This document shows, in pieces, positions 14,482 through 21,679 of a DNA stretch of 23,385 nucleotides. Position 1 is the first letter of the stretch, and every line of letters begins with the position of its first letter. The stretch comes from VBOC01 sp035635475 (GTDB lineage: Bacteria > Bacteroidota > Ignavibacteria > UBA10030 > SZUA-254), in assembly GCA_035635475.1 (NCBI GenBank), contig DASQAZ010000147.1:1-23385 (forward strand). The letters run 5' to 3'. The notes under the pieces were generated by a model. It searched no databases. It had not been told where the DNA came from and was given only the letters and a program-made list of their open reading frames with translations. The position numbers were made by a program, and so were the translations under genes.

Positions 14482-15446
14482 GATGCCGCCCTCATTCGGG
14501 GATCTGCAACATTATACAATATGTCGGCGATCAGGTTGCCAGTGATCACGAGGATGCCGGAGAACAGAGCGCAGCCCATCACCAGCGGATAGTCGCGCGC
14601 CGAGATCGCCTGAACGGCGAGCCGTCCCATTCCGGGCCAGGCAAAGATTGTCTCGGTGACGAGGGCGCCGGAGAGCAGGGTCCCGATTTCCAGCCCCAGA
14701 AGAGTGATCACCGGGCTGATGGCATTGGGCAATTCGTAGCGAAAAAATATTCTCCGGCGGGAGAGTCCAAGGCTCCAGGCGAAGGTAACGTACTCTTCCC
14801 TGCGGACCTTGAGAAGGTTCGGATGAACGAACCGGGCGATTGTTGCGGCCCCCGGAATGGCGATCGTCAGCGCGGGCAGTACGAGATGCAGCAAGAGGTC
14901 GCCCACTGATTCAAAGGTTGAAAGATGCTCTGCATCCACCGAATGCATTTGCGAGGACGGGAACAGGCCAAGGCTGTAGGAAAATGCCGCGAGCAGGACC
15001 AATCCGATCCAGAACGTTGGCAGCGTGCAAACAATCAAGCTTGCGTTCATGACCGCTTTCTCGATGAGAGAACCGTGGAAGCGGACCGCGGCGAGGCCGA
15101 TGCTCAAGCCAAGCGCGACTTCGAGCAGGATCGCCGCAAGGGCAAGAATCGCCGTATTGGAAAAAAATTGGAGAAGAACGTCCGATACCGGGCGTTGATG
15201 GCTGAATGAGACCCCCAGGTTTCCCTTCACCGCATTCCACAGCCAGTGGCCGTACTGTGCCGGAAGCGTCTGATCGAGGCCGAACTGGTGGCGAAGTTCA
15301 ACGGCAACCCGGGCGGGGATTGTCGGAGCGATCATCGATTGGACAGGATCGCCGGGCGCGAGGTGAATGATCGCGAACATCACCGTCAACAGGCCGGCCA
15401 TCAGCGCGATTGCGGATATGATCCTATGGACGATAAGTTTTACCAT
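14478..15446 (-). CDS. OppB/DppB-type ABC peptide transporter permease
   Basis: The 322-residue protein begins MVKLIVHRIISAIALMAGLL, then VMFAIIHLAPGDPV, the classic N-terminus of DppB/OppB permeases. GLDQTLPAQYGHWL and GNLGVSFSHQRPV follow, and the EAA loop (EYVTFAWSLGLSRRRIFF) contacts the ATPase. The last helix precedes NVADPRMR. About six membrane helices are expected. I chose the ATG at 15446 because the family starts here; an in-frame ATG at 15518 adds 24 polar residues and would overlap the binding-protein gene. The start is 16 bases after that gene's stop, with a weak Shine-Dalgarno. Its stop overlaps the OppC-like GTG. It is part of the importer with the binding protein, the OppC-like permease and the fused ATPase transcribed divergently. 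Confidence 0.92.
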   Translation of the reverse strand: MVKLIVHRIISAIALMAGLLTVMFAIIHLAPGDPVQSMIAPTIPARVAVELRHQFGLDQTLPAQYGHWLWNAVKGNLGVSFSHQRPVSDVLLQFFSNTAILALAAILLEVALGLSIGLAAVRFHGSLIEKAVMNASLIVCTLPTFWIGLVLLAAFSYSLGLFPSSQMHSVDAEHLSTFESVGDLLLHLVLPALTIAIPGAATIARFVHPNLLKVRREEYVTFAWSLGLSRRRIFFRYELPNAISPVITLLGLEIGTLLSGALVTETIFAWPGMGRLAVQAISARDYPLVMGCALFSGILVITGNLIADILYNVADPRMRAAS

Positions 15447-15462
15447 ACTTTGCACAAGCGGA

Positions 15463-17205
15463 CTATCGGCCGGATGCAACGACCGGTTCGGTGTGCCATT
15501 CTTCCGCGCGGTACGCAATCCCCAGAATGCCCATGTTCGTTCCCCGCACCCGCTTGTTCACCGCCACGAGATCGTTCAGCCAGTACAAGAACGTGCAGGG
15601 CTGTTCTCGCTGCAGGAGCGCCTGGAACTCCTTCCACGAGGCGGCATAATCGGTCTCCCTCGCGACGCGTCTCGCGCCCGCAAGAATCTCATCCGCACGC
15701 CGGTTGCGGAACGACGGGATGTTGAAGCGCGATCGCTCAAGATCGCTCCCCCACATTTCGTCGAGCTGCATTTGCAGGGGCACGCTGAAACCCGCGATAC
15801 AGGCGTCAAATTGTTTTGCCCCCACGGCGTTCCAGAATGCCGATCGCTCCACCTGCTCGATCTTCATCTCGGCTCCCATGGTGCGCAGTGCGCGCTGCAC
15901 GATCGTGGCAATGGTTGCGCGCAACTGGTTCCCCGCCGGGACCTTCAACGTGAACGAGAATTTGGTCCCATTGCGGTCAAGTACGCCGTCGCCGTCCGTG
16001 TCGCGCCACCCCTCTTCCCTCAGCAGTTCGGAAGCCTTTTTCGGGTCGAACGGAAGCGGAGGCAGGCTGTCGTTGTATGCCCACCGGAAAAGCGGCGAAA
16101 CGGGTCCGATGCACTCCCTTCCATAGCTGTGGAGATAGGTATCGACGATCTCTTTCCTATTAATCGAAAGCGTCAGCGCCCGGCGCACTTTAGCGCTGCC
16201 GAACAACGGGTGGGGCTGGATGTGTTTACCGTGAGATCTGTCATATTCCAGCGGATCGATGTTATTCCAATTGATCGCATCGTAAAACCGCTCGCCCAGC
16301 GAAACAATTTCAAATTGAGGGGCCGCCTTCGCGAGCTCAAGGGCATCGTCGACATTGACGTACGGGAAGACGTCGATTTCACCGGAGCGCAACTGCATCA
16401 GCCGTGAGTGATAATCCGGCACAACGCGAAAAATGACCTCTGATAGCTTTCCGGGGTGCGGCAGCCGGGATGTTCCGTTCGGCACGAGCCTGACCTCCTC
16501 CATCGGCTTCCAGACCTTCAGAAGGAAGGGCCCGGCGCCGACAGGCTGACGGCCTGTTGTGCCGTCCCTGAGGCCCGTTCTTGGGAGGTTTTCAAAAATA
16601 TGCGCCGGCAGAATAGGAAGGCCGGCGTCAAATAATTGCCCCGCATACGGATGATCGAAATGGAAGATGACCGTGCTGTCGTCGACCGTCTCAATCGCCC
16701 TTGCGACATCCGGTCTGCCGTCCGGCGTGCGGCGCAAACCTTCGACGGAAGTCTGGCGGACACTGGCAACAGCGGTATCTCCGTAGAGGGTGTACGACAA
16801 GCGGACGTCCCGGGACGTAATTCGCGCGCCGTCCGACCAGGATGCATCGGTGCGGAGGTGGAATCGAATGTCTCTGTTCCCGTTTTCGTACTCCCACGAT
16901 GAGGCAAGCAACGGTGCATACTCCTTCGTGCCGTCAGCGCTTTTGAATTTGACGCTCAGCAGGCCCGGAAACAAAAGATCGTTGATTTCACCCGCCGTAA
17001 CGTCCTCCGCGAATAAGGGGTTAAAGCTGTCGACGTCTCCTTCGATGGCGACGACCACCTGCTCGCCGTCCCGGGCGGCGCGATCCTTTGTTCCGGAGCA
17101 GCCCGCGCAAGCGATCATCGTGACCGCCGTCAGCACAAAACGATAAACATTGCAACGGAATGATACAATCATATGAGAGGGTATCGTTTTCATACTTTTA
17201 AACAT
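15463..17205 (-). CDS. peptide/oligopeptide ABC transporter substrate-binding lipoprotein (SBP_bac_5)
   Basis: The 580-residue protein has a hydrophobic signal (VLTAVTMIACAGC) with candidate lipid-anchored Cys36. It then has the family 5 extracellular solute-binding fold: VVVAIEGDVDSFNPLF near the N-terminus, LASSWEYENGNRDIRFHLR, PVGAGPFLLKVW, LMQLRSGEIDVF, FGSAKVRRALTLSINRKEIV and a C-terminal lobe with DYAASWKEFQALLQREQP. It should capture peptides or similar ligands in the periplasm and hand them to the OppB/OppC-like pair. The start is uncertain: ATG codons lie at 17205, 17193 and 17172. The best promoter (17212-17240) would begin transcription near 17205, so the longest start would be almost leaderless. 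It is the first gene of the five-gene operon ending in the sigma54-type activator. Confidence 0.9.
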   Translation of the reverse strand: MFKSMKTIPSHMIVSFRCNVYRFVLTAVTMIACAGCSGTKDRAARDGEQVVVAIEGDVDSFNPLFAEDVTAGEINDLLFPGLLSVKFKSADGTKEYAPLLASSWEYENGNRDIRFHLRTDASWSDGARITSRDVRLSYTLYGDTAVASVRQTSVEGLRRTPDGRPDVARAIETVDDSTVIFHFDHPYAGQLFDAGLPILPAHIFENLPRTGLRDGTTGRQPVGAGPFLLKVWKPMEEVRLVPNGTSRLPHPGKLSEVIFRVVPDYHSRLMQLRSGEIDVFPYVNVDDALELAKAAPQFEIVSLGERFYDAINWNNIDPLEYDRSHGKHIQPHPLFGSAKVRRALTLSINRKEIVDTYLHSYGRECIGPVSPLFRWAYNDSLPPLPFDPKKASELLREEGWRDTDGDGVLDRNGTKFSFTLKVPAGNQLRATIATIVQRALRTMGAEMKIEQVERSAFWNAVGAKQFDACIAGFSVPLQMQLDEMWGSDLERSRFNIPSFRNRRADEILAGARRVARETDYAASWKEFQALLQREQPCTFLYWLNDLVAVNKRVRGTNMGILGIAYRAEEWHTEPVVASGR

Positions 17206-17211
17206 CGCTCC

Positions 17212-17240
17212 AAGCTATTCAAATTGAACACGAGTGTCAA
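17212..17240 (-). promoter_or_regulatory. sigma70-like promoter for the peptide transporter / kinase operon
   Basis: A perfect minus-strand TTGACA (17235-17240) is followed after 17 bases by TAGCTT (17212-17217), a weak -10 (3 of 6). The weak -10 beside a perfect -35 often marks activator-dependent promoters. It overlaps the plus-strand promoter of the ATPase gene. Confidence 0.45.
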
Positions 17241-17252
17241 CGAGACTGTAAT
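17224..17252 (+). promoter_or_regulatory. sigma70-like promoter for the fused ATPase gene
   Basis: Plus-strand TTGAAC (17224-17229) and TGTAAT (17247-17252) are separated by 17 bases; the -10 differs from TATAAT in one position. Its span covers the -35 of the opposite promoter, so the two transcription units share one control region and may compete. Confidence 0.5.
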
Positions 17253-17331
17253 AAAATGTTACACAGATCACATCCGGTAACACGAAGGCTTGAAATTGCA
17301 CCCGTTATTATCTACCATGGCGACAGGCGAC

Positions 17332-18927
17332 ATGACGAAAGAATCATTGCTCCGGATAGAAGGGTTGAATGTGGCCGCGACGGGAGTATCCTCGCCGAGG
17401 GAGCTTCTTCATGACGTCTCTTTTACGATCGAGGCCGGCGGGATAACCGCAATCATCGGGGAGAGCGGAAGCGGAAAAACAATTCTCACGAGGGCGCTCA
17501 CGAACCTTTTCCCTTCTAAAAACATTCGGGTCGAAGGAACCGTCACCTTCGACGGCTCGAATTTGCTTGCGTTGAGGGATAGACAACTCAGAACGATCCG
17601 CAGGACGTCCATCCGGTATGTCTTCCAGGAGCCCGCCTCCTCGCTCAATCCGCTTCTGCTTCTTCAATTGCAGGCGTCCCAGGCCCTTTCTGAACAAGAC
17701 GGCCGGCAACATTATAGTGAGATCGCAGCCCTTTGCCTCCAGATGGGCGTGGCTGAACCGGCCCGCGCGATGGCTGCGTACCCTCACCAGTTGAGCGTCG
17801 GAACTCTTCAGCGTGCGATTATTGCAATGGGAATGCTCGGACACCCGAAGCTGATTATCGCCGACGAACCGACAAGCGCCATCGACGCCTCGCAGAGATT
17901 TCAGATCCTCGATTTGTTTTACAAGCAATGCAGGACCAGAGGGATGGCGCTCCTTTTGACAACGCACGACGTGGAAATCGCTCGCCGGTATGCCGATACG
18001 ATGATCGTTCTACACTCGGGCCGGATCGTCGAATGCGCCCCCGCCGACGCTTTTTTTCGAAACCCGCTTCATGGAAAATCGGCAGCGCTGCTTTCCGATG
18101 TGCAGCTCATGGCCGGGCGCGAAGCCGGCCTTCACGCCGGCGGAATCACGGACTGTGCTCGCGCATCGGGATGTCCGGTGCCATTGCTTGAAGTGAAAGA
18201 TCTCAGCGTCGCTTCCCGCCGCCCGTCATTCAGCCGGCACCCCGAACATCGGATTCTTCGATCGGTTAGTTTCGCACTTGATGAGGGTGTTACGATGGGA
18301 CTTATAGGTGAAAGCGGGAGCGGAAAGACAACGCTTGCCAGATGCATTGCCGGTCTTGTCCGGCCCGCCGCCGGGACGATCTCGGTCACGGGGGTCAATA
18401 TTTTCCCCGAAATGCAAAACCGGCGCGAACTCGGGACCGCGATTCAACTCGTCTTTCAAAATTATTCGGATTCACTCGACCCGCGCCTGGACATCAGATC
18501 GGCATTGCTCGAGGGCATGAACGGGCATGAACCCGAGGAAAAACTTGCCGAGCTTTGTTTGATGATGGCCCTTCCACCGGAGATTCTTCAACGGTTCCCG
18601 CGCGAACTCAGCGGCGGCCAACGGCAGCGCGTCGTCCTTGCGCGGGCGCTTGCCGTTTCTCCGAAACTGCTCATCCTGGATGAGCCCACATCCGCGCTCG
18701 ATCCGGCGACCCAGTTGCACATTGTAGAGACAATCAGGCGGATCAGGCAGTTGACCGGCGTCGCGATTCTCTACATATCGCACGACTTGCGCACAAGTGC
18801 TCTTCTTTGCGAGAAGCTGCTCGTCCTCCACAACGGGACTATCGTCGAAGGCGGCGAAACCGCCCGCATTCTCAGAGCTCCGGAACACGATTATACGCGC
18901 CAGATTGTGCAGGCGACATTTGCGTAA
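17332..18927 (+). CDS. fused two-domain peptide ABC transporter ATPase (OppD-OppF type)
   Basis: The 531-residue protein has two ABC ATPase domains. The first has Walker A GESGSGKT (43-50), a Q-loop in FQEPASSLNP and Walker B LIIADEPTSAID, but its signature is LSVGTLQR at 154 instead of LSGGQ. The second has Walker A GESGSGKTT (from 326), a canonical LSGGQRQR (from 426) and LLILDEPTSALD. It is the OppD and OppF pair in one chain. It lies divergent to the binding protein and permeases and is almost certainly their energy-coupling subunit. I chose the ATG at 17332, with an AGG 4 bases upstream, because conserved sequence begins a few residues later. ATG 17317 and TTG 17290 are in-frame alternatives. 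The weak first signature suggests that one of the two ATP sites is non-canonical. Confidence 0.9.
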   Translation: MTKESLLRIEGLNVAATGVSSPRELLHDVSFTIEAGGITAIIGESGSGKTILTRALTNLFPSKNIRVEGTVTFDGSNLLALRDRQLRTIRRTSIRYVFQEPASSLNPLLLLQLQASQALSEQDGRQHYSEIAALCLQMGVAEPARAMAAYPHQLSVGTLQRAIIAMGMLGHPKLIIADEPTSAIDASQRFQILDLFYKQCRTRGMALLLTTHDVEIARRYADTMIVLHSGRIVECAPADAFFRNPLHGKSAALLSDVQLMAGREAGLHAGGITDCARASGCPVPLLEVKDLSVASRRPSFSRHPEHRILRSVSFALDEGVTMGLIGESGSGKTTLARCIAGLVRPAAGTISVTGVNIFPEMQNRRELGTAIQLVFQNYSDSLDPRLDIRSALLEGMNGHEPEEKLAELCLMMALPPEILQRFPRELSGGQRQRVVLARALAVSPKLLILDEPTSALDPATQLHIVETIRRIRQLTGVAILYISHDLRTSALLCEKLLVLHNGTIVEGGETARILRAPEHDYTRQIVQATFA

Positions 18928-18981
18928 AATGAGCGATTATGGGCCATAAACCGGCGTTCTATAATGCGAATCACAAAGCGG

Positions 18982-19010
18982 TTGACACGGTGGCACTTTA
19001 TCGTTATTTT
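18982..19010 (+). promoter_or_regulatory. sigma70-like promoter for the receptor - YfiR - kinase operon
   Basis: A perfect TTGACA (18982-18987) and TATTTT (19005-19010) are separated by 17 bases. The expected start near 19017 gives a leader of about 62 bases to the TTG at 19079. A separate TATAAT at 18960-18965 has no -35 partner. Confidence 0.55.
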
Positions 19011-19066
19011 TTGCGGAGTCAGAAGAGTGGTATGTTGCGGTGGAACTTTTGCGACGATATAAAACC

Positions 19067-19074
19067 GGGAGAAG
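19067..19074 (+). promoter_or_regulatory. Shine-Dalgarno site supporting the TTG start of the receptor gene
   Basis: GGGAGAAG lies upstream of TTG at 19079, with 7 bases between GGGAG and the start. The in-frame GTG at 19040 has no such site at a usable distance, and no ATG occurs before the mature region. This decides the start at 19079. Confidence 0.6.
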
Positions 19075-19078
19075 CACG

Positions 19079-21061
19079 TTGGACGATCGTCTAAGGGCAG
19101 TCCGTCCCGCCACATTTAAATCGGGCGCCCGGAGCAAAGTCCCAACATCGACCGCGCTGATCTCCGCGCTTCTGCTCGGCTTTCTGATCACAAGCGAAGC
19201 CGATGCCCAGCACCTCCCCAACGACACAGTCTCCGTCGTGCAGTTGAAGCAAATAAATCTCGAAGAGCTGATGCAAATGGACATCACCTCCGTCTCGAAG
19301 CGGCCGGAAAAACTGTTCGAGACTCCTGCGGCGGCCCAGGTTGTCACGCAAGAGGATATCCGCCGATCCGGAGCGACGACCCTGCCGGAGGCCCTGCGGC
19401 TTGCTCCGAATCTCGGTGCGGCCCGGGTTGACGCGCGGGGATGGGCGATCAGCGCAAGAGGCTTTAACGGCACGACTTCAAATAAACTGCTCGTCATGCT
19501 CGACGGCCGCTCCGTTTACACTCCCCTCTACTCGGGCGTGTTCTGGGATGTTCAGAACGCCTTCCTCGACGACGTCGAGCGCATCGAAGTCATCAGCGGC
19601 CCCGGGGGGACGCTGTGGGGGGCAAACGCGATCAACGGCGTCATCAACGTCATTGAGAAAAATTCGAATGATTCCTCCGCGCAGGGATTGAGGGCCACGG
19701 CGGCGGCGGGAACGAGAGACTGGACCTCCGACGGGGTCCGGTATGGAGGACGGTTGGGGGAACAGGCATCCTATCGCGTCTATGGGATGTATTTTTCCAA
19801 GGGCAATTTTAAGCTTCCAAGCGGCGCCGATGCCCGCGACGCCTGGAAGCTGGGGCAGGGCGGATTTCGCGCCGATTGGAATGCGAGCGAGCTCGACGCG
19901 GTCACGCTGCATGCCGGCCTGTACGACGGGAGCGCCGATCAGGCGGGTCAAAAGGATTTTTCGGCTACCGGCGGAAACGTTGTCGGCCGCTGGAACCGCA
20001 GCCTTGGCGAGCATTCCACGCTGGAAACGCAGGCATATTTCGACCGCACGCACAGGACCATTCCCGGAACGTTCGGTGAAGAATTGAATACGTATGATTT
20101 CGATGTCCAGCATCATCTTTCGCTGGAAAGCCGGAACGAGCTCGTCTGGGGCGCGGGGATCCGTTATTCCGTCGACGACGTGGAGAATACACCCGTCCTC
20201 GCATTCCTGCCCGCGCATCTCGTGATGCGGCTTTATACGGGATTTCTTCAGGACGAATTAACCCTCATACCAAGCACGCTGCGCCTCGCCATCGGCTCGA
20301 AATTTGAGCACAACGATTTTTCGGGGTTCGAGTACCAGCCCAGCGCTCGAATTTCCTGGACTCCGGCTGAAAACCAATTCATCTGGGCGGCTGTTTCGCG
20401 CCCCGTGAGAACGCCGTCGCGGATCGACCGGGATCTGTTCGTTCCCGGGAACCCCCCGTATAACTTCTTTGCAGGCAGTCCGAATTTCATTTCCGAAAAA
20501 CTGATTGCCTATGAGGTGGGATATCGTATCGGTTCACCGTCGGTTACTTTTGATGTCGCGACGTTCTACAATCGATACGACGACCTGCGGAGCCTCGAGC
20601 CCGGCCCGCCTTTGGTTTTTGCGAACGGATTGGAAGGCACGTCCTACGGCGCCGAAGCGGTGGTTGCTTATCAACTCGCCGGCTGGTGGAGGGCGAAGAG
20701 TGGATATGCGTATGTTCAAAAAGAGATCCGGCTAAAACCCTGGAGCAGAGACCTCAATAACGGTGAAGGAGAAGGGAGCGATCCGAAGCATCGCGTGAAA
20801 ATTCAGTCGTTCATGGACCTTTGCCATGGTCTGGAGCTCGACGCGTGGCTGCGGCTCGTCAGCGAGGTGTCGAACACGAGGGATCCGGTCCCGGGTTATG
20901 TCTCTCTCGATCTGCGTCTGGGTTACCGGGTATCTCCGAACTTTGCGCTCTCGATTCTGGGACAGGATCTCCTGCGCGACCAGCATCCGGAATTCGGTAT
21001 GCCGAACACGCGCGAGGAAGTCCCGCGAGGCGTGCTGGGGAGGATCGATTGGACCTACTGA
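19079..21061 (+). CDS. TonB-dependent outer-membrane receptor
   Basis: The product, about 660 residues, has a signal peptide with a long basic n-region and core ALISALLLGFLITSEADAQ. A segment INLEELMQMDITSVSKRPEK leads into the plug domain, with VVTQEDIRRSGATTLPEALR, then KLLVMLDGRSVYTPLYSGVF, DDVERIEVISGPGGTLWGAN and AINGVINVIEK. A beta-barrel rich in aromatic strands follows and ends with GRIDWTY, an aromatic outer-membrane sorting end. The substrate is not evident. The LMQMDITSVSKRPEK type of plug entrance is familiar from receptors encoded next to YfiR proteins, which are often signal-linked rather than clearly tied to siderophores. An in-frame GTG at 19040 would lengthen the n-region by 13 residues. 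Its stop overlaps the YfiR start by 13 bases, so the genes form an operon. Confidence 0.92.
   Translation: MDDRLRAVRPATFKSGARSKVPTSTALISALLLGFLITSEADAQHLPNDTVSVVQLKQINLEELMQMDITSVSKRPEKLFETPAAAQVVTQEDIRRSGATTLPEALRLAPNLGAARVDARGWAISARGFNGTTSNKLLVMLDGRSVYTPLYSGVFWDVQNAFLDDVERIEVISGPGGTLWGANAINGVINVIEKNSNDSSAQGLRATAAAGTRDWTSDGVRYGGRLGEQASYRVYGMYFSKGNFKLPSGADARDAWKLGQGGFRADWNASELDAVTLHAGLYDGSADQAGQKDFSATGGNVVGRWNRSLGEHSTLETQAYFDRTHRTIPGTFGEELNTYDFDVQHHLSLESRNELVWGAGIRYSVDDVENTPVLAFLPAHLVMRLYTGFLQDELTLIPSTLRLAIGSKFEHNDFSGFEYQPSARISWTPAENQFIWAAVSRPVRTPSRIDRDLFVPGNPPYNFFAGSPNFISEKLIAYEVGYRIGSPSVTFDVATFYNRYDDLRSLEPGPPLVFANGLEGTSYGAEAVVAYQLAGWWRAKSGYAYVQKEIRLKPWSRDLNNGEGEGSDPKHRVKIQSFMDLCHGLELDAWLRLVSEVSNTRDPVPGYVSLDLRLGYRVSPNFALSILGQDLLRDQHPEFGMPNTREEVPRGVLGRIDWTY
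21037..21043 (+). promoter_or_regulatory. Shine-Dalgarno site supporting the TTG start of the YfiR-family gene
   Basis: GGGGAGG, inside the 3' end of the receptor gene, lies 5 bases before TTG at 21049. The alternative ATG far upstream at 20821 would read out of frame through the receptor's conserved end and has no such site. Confidence 0.7.
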
Positions 21062-21675
21062 TCATCGCCCCAAGTGTTTCCGGACAGTCCGTCAAAGCGA
21101 ATCGCCGGCTTCCGGCTGGCCGGCGGCTCCACTCCCTGATCGCGCTCATTCTCCTCACCGCCTGCTCGGCTGCCGAGGGCCCGGCGCAGCATGATTCCGG
21201 GCTGGAATACAAATTCAAGGCCGCATACCTTTATAACTTCCTCCAGTTCATCGAGTGGCCCGAAACCGCATTCGCGACCAAATCTTCGCCGGTCGTAATT
21301 GGCATCTTCAGTCAGGATCCGCTTGCCCGCGAGCTCGGGCAACTAGTGGAGGGCGAGTCGATCAACGGACGGAAGATCATCGTCCAGAATTATCGCACGA
21401 CGCGAAACATCAAGGAATGCAATGTGATCTTTATCCCCGGGTCTCAGGAGGGCCAGATTGGGACGATCCTCTCCGCGCTGGATGACCTCAGCGTCCTGAC
21501 GGTCAGCGAGGTCGAGGGATTTGCACAGAACGGCGGCGCGATTAATTTTTACGTGCAGGATAATAAACTCCGGTTCGAGATCAACCCCGACGTTCTGAAG
21601 AAAGTGAACCTCAAGGCGAGCTCGCGGCTGCTCCGGCTTGCGAGGATCGTAGAACCCGCCGGACGAGGAGGGTGA
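21049..21675 (+). CDS. YfiR-family (DUF4154) periplasmic lipoprotein
   Basis: From TTG at 21049 the product is 208 residues. It has a basic n-region, a hydrophobic stretch HSLIALILLTACS with a lipobox (LTAC, Cys39), then the YfiR hallmarks: YKFKAAYLYNFLQFIEWPET, ECNVIFIPGS, and GFAQNGGAINFYVQDNKLRF with EINPDVLKK. In Pseudomonas aeruginosa, YfiR is a periplasmic protein that binds and represses the CHASE8 domain of the diguanylate cyclase YfiN. Here the next gene encodes a CHASE8 histidine kinase, so the same type of inhibitory contact is likely. The predicted lipid anchor is a variation on the usual soluble YfiR. Its start overlaps the receptor stop, and the next gene begins 4 bases after its own stop. 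Confidence 0.92.
   Translation: MDLLIIAPSVSGQSVKANRRLPAGRRLHSLIALILLTACSAAEGPAQHDSGLEYKFKAAYLYNFLQFIEWPETAFATKSSPVVIGIFSQDPLARELGQLVEGESINGRKIIVQNYRTTRNIKECNVIFIPGSQEGQIGTILSALDDLSVLTVSEVEGFAQNGGAINFYVQDNKLRFEINPDVLKKVNLKASSRLLRLARIVEPAGRGG
21666..21672 (+). promoter_or_regulatory. Shine-Dalgarno site supporting the TTG start of the CHASE8 kinase gene
   Basis: AGGAGGG lies 7 bases upstream of TTG at 21680 and overlaps the end of the YfiR-family gene. The next in-frame ATG (21731) falls inside the first membrane helix, so the TTG is preferred. Confidence 0.7.
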
Positions 21676-21679
21676 TCAC

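Noticed and set aside
15367..16407. 346-codon open frame on the plus strand
   Set aside because: It is antisense to the peptide-binding protein and the start of the OppB-like gene, both of which show family motifs; the frame itself shows none.
18960..18965. Isolated TATAAT on the plus strand
   Set aside because: There is no -35 at 16-18 bases and no extended -10 TGn. The nearby TTGACA-N17-TATTTT is a better promoter for the same gene.
18991..19014. TGGCAC ... TTGC as a sigma54 promoter upstream of the receptor gene
   Set aside because: The motifs are 14 bases apart instead of 5, so they cannot form a -24/-12 promoter. The same stretch is better explained by TTGACA-N17-TATTTT.
19032..19094. 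20-codon ORF (ATG at 19032) in front of the receptor gene as a leader peptide
   Set aside because: Its AGAAGAG site is weak and badly spaced, and the reading frame shows no attenuator-like codon run or hairpin. Possible, but unsupported.
20821..21048. Upstream in-frame extension of the YfiR-family gene
   Set aside because: It would run 76 codons out of frame through the receptor's conserved C-terminal strands. The TTG at 21049 has a far better ribosome binding site and leads directly into a lipoprotein signal.
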